Below, piece after piece: positions 57,088 through 64,000 of a stretch of DNA of 64,000 nt (position 1 is the stretch's first letter; the number at the start of each line of letters is the position of its first letter). Position numbers and translations under genes: made by a program. The DNA lies in assembly GCF_030272615.1 (NCBI RefSeq), contig NC_081414.1, positions 239,665,233 through 239,729,232 of the forward strand. Direction: 5' to 3'. The notes beneath the pieces were generated by a model that did no database searches, was not told where the DNA came from, and saw only the letters and a list, made by a program, of their open reading frames with translations. This stretch comes from Cryptomeria japonica. Taxonomy: Eukaryota > Streptophyta > Pinopsida > Cupressales > Cupressaceae.

Positions 57088-58720
57088 TGTAATGTCCCCT
57101 TTTCCGCTCTAGTTTGTTTTGGGGTTTGTTGGCCAATTCTAAAACCCGTTGGTCAGTCAGACGCATAATTAGGGTTTCCTATTTTTTAGGAGGATATTTC
57201 GTCATTTTTGGTGGCCTACATGTTAGAGTTTGTCAGTTTGGGTTCTGGATTCCTTTTGGGTTTTCGGAAAGCTTCGTAATGATGGCAATTTATAGTAAGT
57301 ACTATTTTTGGTAGGTTGTTGTGGTTCAGTTCAGAAGCTATGGCAGGCAGTGTAGTTTTTAGTATTCCAACCTTCAAATTTTTTTGAGCAGTATTCGGTA
57401 TATGACAATTAAAGTATTTTTTAATACTCTATTATTTTCCCCTTGGCCTAGGCGTAAATGGTGTATGACATAAAGGGGGTCGATTTGATATTTAATTTAT
57501 CAACTTATAGCCTAAGTTTGGACGCCCATGGAGGTGTTTTTCATTAAAAGGGATTATGACTTTACAATATATTTGATATTTGCTTAAGGGAGAAATACAT
57601 TGTTGCCAAATAAAATATTTAAAAGCCATTTCCCTAAGTTTATGTTGAATGCTCACTTATTATATTATTGACAATTTTAATAAAGTGACTCATCTATGCA
57701 CTTAGGCAATTTGGGAAGGAGATGGAATGAAATGAAATGAAAGGCAAATTAAAAGAAATTTGAATGTCAGTGTTTAAACCCATATTGGAGGGAAAGGAAG
57801 TTCGATTTGGAGAGAAGATTATAAATAAAGGCCTTGGGCTCTCTTTTTGGGTATCCATGTTTATTTGCAACAAAGTGCTGCCGAAATTTAGAGTTATTCC
57901 TTCAGGGGATGCTTACCTCCTAGCTGAATCTTAGCTTCTCGCTTGAAAGATAGTGACTAGTTGACACTGTGAGACTATTCTTCACTTAGGAGAATAGATG
58001 GAGTTCATTGAGAAGTTTATGTTTGATGTTTTCTAATTTTTGGTGTGAAGTGTGTGATTTGCAGGTTGCTGATTTTTAGTGTGGCTGTAGGTGTGTTTAA
58101 TTCATAAGTCTCTGTGTGGTTCTCCAATGGTTCTGGGTATTCGCTCAATCTTTTCGTATGCCCTAGGCGATTCTTCATGTCAGTTTTCAGCTCTTAATTT
58201 GGAGTCTTGATTTTGATATTGCAAGTCAAACTTCATGCCCTAGCTGTACTATGCTAGAGTGTGTTGTGGGTTGCGTGTTAATTGTTTGCTCAATGTTTAT
58301 TGCTGTTCTCATCTCTATTTGGGTTGCCTCATGTCTAGGGTTCATTTGATTGTGTTTTGAAGTTATTTGGTTGGTTTATGAGTGAGTTAGGAGTGAATTT
58401 GTGGAGTTTAGTGTTGCCGGTCTGAGTTTTCCAGCTTGTTGTTCATGTATATCAGATTTTAGAATTTGGAGTTTGGAGTGGTTTTTGGACAAGCGGAAGG
58501 GGCTGGCTTGCCGCCCAATATTGTAATTTTCAGTTGATTTTGGAAGCTAACGATCCCCTTATCACCGTATGCTCTTACCTTCCTACACTGGGCTCTTGGT
58601 GATCAAAAACTGGAAGGGTTACCTTTCAGACACATTTTGATTATCAATTTTCTAACCCTAACGGGTGCTTGTGATGTTTGTAATTGGAAAAATGTGAAAA
58701 AAATCAAGGGGGATATTTCA
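57088..58720 (+). repeat. LARD-I 3' LTR
   Basis: TGTAATGTCCCCTTTTCCGC to GGGGGATATTTCA, 1,633 bp. It is very similar to the 5' LTR apart from two main deletions and scattered substitutions. TATAAATAAAGG lies near 57820. Confidence 0.85.
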
Positions 58721-58752
58721 TACAAGACAAAGTATTAGGGGTGGACACTACA
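58721..58752 (+). repeat. Target duplication and tail of LARD-J 3' LTR
   Basis: TACAA is the right target duplication of LARD-I. The next 27 bases finish the LARD-J LTR with TTAGGGGTGGACACTACA, matching the end of its 5' LTR. Confidence 0.65.
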
Positions 58753-59318
58753 ATTTATTAATGTTTTTGATTTAATATTTAGTTTGATTTATTATTTACT
58801 TTAATTTATTTAACATAATTAATTTATATTTAGTTTTATTTACTAATCAATAACTTTATTAATAGTTGTAGTTTTAGTTTTATTTATTTAATAGTAACTT
58901 TATATTTGGTTTTACTTTTAATGTATATAATTTCTTTTAAATTTAAAATAAGTTTAAAATTTATTGTGTATATAATTATATTATTATAGATTTTTTAGAT
59001 TGTATATTTTGTAAAATTAATTTTGAAATAGTAAATATAAATTATTTAAGTTACATTCTTATATCAATTTTGTGTTTTATAAAGTTAAACTCAATGTATA
59101 ATTATTTATATTTTATAATTTTATTAAATTATTTTTTTGCATGATAGTAATCATGGCACCATTATCATCATTCGAAAATGACAAGTGGATCAAACCAAAC
59201 ACTAAGTCTCCATTGTGAAAATATGTCACTATCCTTGAAAAGTTTGAAGGTGGTGAAGGTTATAAATGGAGGTGTCATGAGCGTTTAAGTGATTATAATG
59301 GTTCCTATATTAGGGTTC
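58753..59318 (+). pseudogene. hAT transposase N-terminal remnant (BED finger)
   Basis: After about 400 bp of extreme AT-rich DNA, a frame from ATG 59153 reads APLSSFENDKWIKPNTKSPL, a stop (TGA in place of the usual W), then KYVTILEKFEGGEGYKWRCH and LSDYNGSYIRV. This fits the BED zinc finger at the start of plant hAT transposases, where W..C..C and GSY.RVKAHL are usual; the second cysteine has become arginine (WRCHERL). It is cut off at 59318 by GLO-2. The rest of the gene would lie beyond the right edge. It is not clearly the same hAT family as 31844-32958. Confidence 0.6.
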
Positions 59319-60392
59319 TGTTGACGTTTATTTTGTACACAACCAAACACAGAATAAAATACCTAAAGGTACCTTATCCTCTCTTGAATAAAGCCTCTGA
59401 ATGCTGAAGATATCGTGAAAAGGATCAATCAGGATGACTTCAAGGTTCTTCGTTGTAGGATCTCTACGTGTGGATAAGCACCAGTGGTCGTTGTAAATGC
59501 TGTTTCTTCAAGGGGTCTTACACACTTTCTGAGAAAGCTTGTTTGTGTCACTCTCTTTTGATTTCAGGAACAGGATTTTCCTAATACTAACAGATTCTCA
59601 AAAAATAGCAAAAGATAAAGGTTTCAAGGGATGAATGCTAATCTAATCCTAAGAATGGCTCAATGTAGGCTAGACTTGGTAAGATTCTACCAATTTCAGT
59701 ATTGCCAAGGAATTACAACTCTACTGGAATTGATGCGATCTTCTAAGGTGATTAGTGATTTTCAAATCATCAAGGACTATAGATACTATCATAAAGATAC
59801 ATATCAATATTTCAATAACGATTGAATGTTCAAGCAATCTCAATATCTCCAGTCGACCACACAAGGCGTCCTTACAATCAGTAAGAAGCTAGTGGTTTGG
59901 ATATGAATCTCACCAAAGATCAAGCACAACACTTAGTCCTTCAAACTTAAATACTACTTCGATTGAGGATGATTCAAGAAGATAAACAACCATGAAGATA
60001 GCCACAAGCATTGCAATAAAACACCATAACTTCAATATTTTATTGATCTCAAAGCCAAATAGACAACAATTGTTCAAAATTCTCTCTTCACTATTCAATC
60101 TTGCTACACAATAACTTTCTTCTCTCTAAGCTCTTCTAATTTCTAATCTCTCTTTCTAATCTCTAATGACAAAATGAAAATGAGTGAGGGTATATATAGC
60201 ATCCTCAATTACAATGAATGGCCCAGATCAAAAGAAGATCAATGGCTGAGATTTTGACACCTAAACCCTAATTAGGGTTTGTTACAAAAAGTTCCCCTTT
60301 TAGATGAACATTATTAAATGCATAGCCAAATATTTAATTGGCACAAAAGTCGAGGAAACATAGACCAATGAGAATTAAGATGCCACATCAAC
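59319..60392 (-). repeat. GLO-2 promoter-proximal U3, R and U5
   Basis: Starts TGTTGACGTTTATTTTGTAC on the plus strand, so ends ...CGTCAACA in its own direction, like GLO-1 and GLO-3. It holds AAACCCTAATTAGGGTTT (60263-60280) and a minus-strand GCTATATATACC at about 60190-60201. The block AGCCATTGATC...GGGCCATTCATTG is shared with GLO-3. It lies directly downstream of the long ORF. Confidence 0.7.
60190..60280 (-). promoter_or_regulatory. GLO-2 promoter: telo-box palindrome and TATA
   Basis: A perfect telo-box palindrome lies about 65 bases upstream of the TATA box, as in GLO-1 and GLO-3. Confidence 0.7.
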
Positions 60393-63300
60393 CTATAACA
60401 ACCTTTCTTCTAGAACTTTGTTCCCTTTCCTATGCTCCTTCTTAGCATATCCAATGAATCTGGACACAATTCCTTCAATCTCAGCAATAGGAATCTCAGG
60501 AAGATTCTTCATTTGTTCCTCCAAGTGAATGACTTGATCAAAAGCCGTGAGAAGAGCCGTTTCCCATCCAGGTTCCAGTTCTTTGATCTTCTCAATCAGG
60601 AGCATGGTAGTGAACATCAGGTCTCGTTGCTCATCTGTGATGACATTCTCTTCTTTGCAAAAGATGACCTTGACTCTATCCTCCAACTCTTGGATGTCCA
60701 AATCTATCTCAATCTCGATCCGCCTGCCAAGAATGGTACACAATACTTCAAACACCTTATCTTGAATTGGATGGATGATACCTTCAACTTGACTGCATTT
60801 GGTGCCGATGTCCTCAAAAAGGACCTCTTTCATCTGGAGTAGAGCTGACCACTGTAGTAGGTTATGAGTTCCTCCATCCATTATCTTTTCTTGTGCCAGG
60901 ATCCGTCTTGGTGTTTGTCTTATTACTTGCAGGACAGGAATGATAACATCTCTAGTGTGAGCAAAAGCAGCTACAGTTATCATTAGATTATGAATAATCT
61001 CAAGGACCTGGATAGCTCGATGAATTGTCTTCATCATTCTTGTTGCAAATTCAACAGCTACCGTGTGGGATTTATCAATCCAAGAGCTCAGAAGCTGTAC
61101 CAAGCTTTTGACCCTTTCTGCTTCGCCAACCGATTCGAGAGGAAGTGCTTGTAAAGGAGATACTGCTAGATCTTGACGTCTCAAGGGCTGATTGAGATGA
61201 CTAAAATAGCCTCTCCAAGCATCAACCTCTCTCTCAAGTTTCCTATTCTTCTCCATTTCTTCCTTAAGTTTGTCTTTAAGTGCTTCAAATGAATCAGTTG
61301 CTTCTTCCATTGCTTGTTCAGTAGTGAGTGGACCAAGCTCAAATGTTTCTAAGTCATACTCATCTGCAAGAATCTCACCTTCATACTTGTCCACTGCTGG
61401 TGTAGCTATTTGCAATTTCCTGGATCTTGCCTCATCTCTTATCACCTTAGACATCTTTGTGGCCTTCTTCTTTTCCATTACCTCTTGAGAATTTCCTAGG
61501 AGCCTTTCTAAATCAAATACATCTTCTTCCTCTTCAACCACAATCACTCTTGTCAGTCTCTCTTTTAACCAATCCGGAATGGCGGATTTTGTTTCTCTAA
61601 CTTGTATTTCCTTCGGCAGTGGTTCATCTTCTCGGAGGGGAGATGTCACTTCATCATCATTTCCCTGATCTTCCTGTAGCTCATCAATTCGGGGAGATTG
61701 ACTTGATGAATGTTGAGGTGTCTGTCCCTTCTCTGGCTTATCATTTTGCACCATGGATTCCATAGATTCATCAACCTCAGGTACCATCTTCTCTTGACCT
61801 TCAGCTTGACTTGCCTTCTTCTCATGTCGAGAAGATGTGCTTGATGGGCGATCTCGATTGGCCTCTTGCATCTTCTTGGAAGATTCTCTTTTCTCAGGTC
61901 TTTCTTTCCTCTTTGCGCCTCTAGGATGAGAAGTGTCCTCACTCACGCTTGCTTCTCCTTCTTCTGGCCTTGCCTCCAAAGTAAAAGTCATTGATATGTT
62001 CTGCTCTCTCAACTTCTAATGTTGCACATCCACCCATCTGCGAGTACATGATAAAACAGGGGCCATCAAAGCTCTCAAGTCTAAAACCTCGGGCTCGTTC
62101 CAATCTATCTTCACTCTTTTATCCTCTTCGTCATAGGACGATTGGAGGTATCTGCCATTATCTTGGGCTTGATCAGCTACTCTATAAACCTTGCATTTCC
62201 TGATGAAATCTAAAGGTAGCCTGGAATGCATCTTTCTTCTAACTTCTAAATCACTAGAGATATTCATCCAAAAGTCTTCTACCTGAAACTCATGTCTGTA
62301 CTTCTTACCAACTGTCTCCTCCATATAACCATGAGGATCAAAATTCTCCCTCGAGGCAAAGAATGTGAATGAATATAAAGCTAATTCCTTCTCTGCATCC
62401 TCCGAGGCTTGAGTATTAGGACATACCTCAACTGAATTCCCCAATATGATGGGCATGGGAACTCCATTTCCATGCTTGTGTCTAGATGCCTTCGCATAAG
62501 CTGCCAACTGTCTGGTCACCTCAAGTAGCACTATCCTGTCTGTCGGATATCTCGGTAACATGTAGGGAGGTGAAGGACACCCATGAACTTTGATGTATGT
62601 AAACTTTTGAAACTGGATGAACCATGCACCATACTTCTTCACAAGTTCTTGTGCATCCGGAGATAGTCAATTATGAATCCCGCCTTGCAATATCCAAGTA
62701 ATGTTCATCGTGAAGGTATCATTGACTAACCTGTAGTCACTTCCAGGTGGATGATGCAGATGAACATAAGAGTCACAAACTCTCACTTCTCCGGGTCCTC
62801 TTCCGATCACTCCTCTGTGAGGTAGCCCTGCATACTCGAAACTCCTGATCAAGGCATATATGACATATGAGCTCATATGGAATGATTTGGTAGGCCTTAG
62901 CCTTCTCAACTGCACGTCTAGACTATTGCTAATAATTCTGGCCCAATGAAGCATTCCTTTTCCTTGGACTATCACTTGAATGAAGAAGAACATCCACTTT
63001 TCGAAGTAGAAGGCTTGAGGAGCCCCTGTAATTCGATTGAGCAAAGTTATCAAATCTCTGTACTCCTCCTGGAAGTCGATCCTATGTGGTGTGTTGGGAA
63101 TCTTGTTCAGGCGAGGACGACTTTTGAGCAACCAATTCTTATTGATGAGATTCAAGCAAGTGTCGGGATCATCTTCATACATTGATCTGGCTCCTTCTAG
63201 GCTCTTGTAAATCATATCTTTATGCTCTGGAAGATGAAGAGCTTCACTTATAGCTTCCTTTGAAAGGTAAGCTAAGGTGTTCCCTTCCTTGGATACGATC

Positions 63301-63596
63301 GACCTTGATTGTGAGTCATAGTGGCGGGCACACTCGATCATCAGCTCATGACACTTGACTGCTGGAGGGAAACCTGCCGCCTTGATGATGCCACTTTCAA
63401 TTATCTTCTTCGCAACAGGCGATGGCTTGCCAATGTAGGGGACCTCTCGAAACTTCTTCACATTGAAGTTTCCTAAGTTGGTGTCTCCGATATTACTCCA
63501 TTTGGACACGATCCTGGTCTCCAATTCGTCATTCTTCTGATCTTCCTTGATGAGAGCCGGGCGACTAGTAGATGCTCCTGCCTTTGGAGTCGCCAT
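60393..63596 (-). pseudogene. GLO-2 long ORF, two in-frame stops (unknown function)
   Basis: One frame of 1,067 codons from ATG 63596 (MATPKAGASTSRP) to the stop at 60393, broken only by TGA at 62667 (codon 310) and TAG at 62016 (codon 527). An ATG eight codons upstream (63620) is less likely because MATPKAG starts a hydrophilic, alanine-rich leader. The N-terminal third is compact (SGIIKAAGFPPAVKCHELMI, WARIISNSLDVQLRRLRPTK). The middle is charged and probably disordered, with IPDWLKERL near residue 670. A coiled coil (FEALKDKLKEEMEKNRKLER) lies near 755-790, followed by helical C-terminal sequence. No retroviral enzyme motif is seen. GLO-1 and GLO-3 carry homologues. A gag-like or plant-mobile-domain-like role is possible but unsupported. 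Confidence 0.8.
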
Positions 63597-64000
63597 CTTG
63601 ACACCTACACAACATTTCAAAATTAGTTCTTAAGCATTATATCTTGAAGTGTAGAAATTAGGACTCAAAAGGAAGATTTAAGATATTAATTAGGAAACTT
63701 CATGATAAATTTAGAGTTATCATTTCCTAATTAACCATGCAACACTTAAGACTTTTCTAAAAAAAGTGTCCAAAAATCAAGTCTTGACCAAGGATGTTAA
63801 GATGATTTCGCCATACCTCCTCTTGAGTATTAAACTCTAAGAAATGATGCAAGAAAAATGGATTTCGCTAGGCAAAGTTAGATCAAAGCCCTCTCTTGGA
63901 TGAATTGCGCCCCCTCTAGCTTGAAAAGAATAAACTCCACTTCCCTTTTAGCCTTCAACACTTGAAAGAAATTCACTCCAAACCAGCTCTATTTCGCACG
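63597..64000 (-). other. GLO-2 ORF leader
   Basis: AT-rich sequence upstream of the ORF, running off the window edge. It shows no U5 similarity to 59319-60190. The rest of the element lies outside. Confidence 0.5.

Noticed and set aside
43971-58752. Target duplication for LARD-J
   Set aside because: Flanks CTAGT and ATTTA do not match; J is called from LTR similarity and nesting only.

Overview
The window looks like intergenic or intronic DNA from a large, repeat-rich seed-plant genome, most likely a gymnosperm (inference). It is AT-rich and filled with nested, mostly decayed retrotransposons. Copia elements use the initiator-methionine tRNA primer site. LINE fragments carry plant-type zf-RVT, RNase H and DUF4283-like remains. 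LTRs are very long, and the only convincing host coding sequence is one short exon. I see no tRNA, rRNA, CRISPR or bacterial feature.

Layout. 1-2528: 5' part of a minus-strand Copia element (gag remnant, leader, primer site, LTR). 2529-10070: AT-rich DNA with a small inverted-repeat element (3014-3255) and an ACCGGT-rich dispersed repeat (4081-6780) split by a retroposed insert with an 18-bp target duplication (4326-5986). 10075-13107: candidate host exons; the one at 12931-13107 carries a convincing start codon and a membrane segment. 13911-15879: 3' half of a LINE, minus strand. 15878-39850: a deep nest. The outermost copy belongs to a family I call GLO (giant LTR with ORF; working name). 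A GLO solo LTR (17074-39643) sits in it, a composite Copia element (19939-39365, four LTRs, two internal regions) sits in that, a third GLO copy (28280-35990) sits in the Copia integrase gene, and a non-autonomous hAT (31844-32958) sits in the GLO reading frame. 39851-41760: a GLO fragment and LINE ORF1 remains. 43971-58752: two related large elements without recognisable reverse transcriptase, one nested in the other (LARD-J, LARD-I). 58753-59318: N-terminal piece of a hAT transposase, cut by a further GLO copy (59319 to the right edge) that holds a nearly open frame of about 1,067 codons.

The most notable signals are these. (1) The GLO family keeps a large protein of unknown function, with no recognisable gag or pol, apparently inside the U3 part of its own LTR; three copies show the same arrangement. 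(2) The 3' UTRs of both Copia internal regions carry eight small hairpins whose stems change in a compensatory way. (3) A palindromic double telo-box lies just upstream of the TATA box in four GLO copies. (4) The motif CTATTTTTAG recurs near the 5' part of LTRs of otherwise different families. (5) Both Copia copies share the same gag/pol frame offset.

Apart from the host exon, nothing here looks like a working cellular gene. The retroelement frames are broken by stops, frameshifts, deletions or insertions. Alignments and motif positions were read by eye, so identity levels are approximate.
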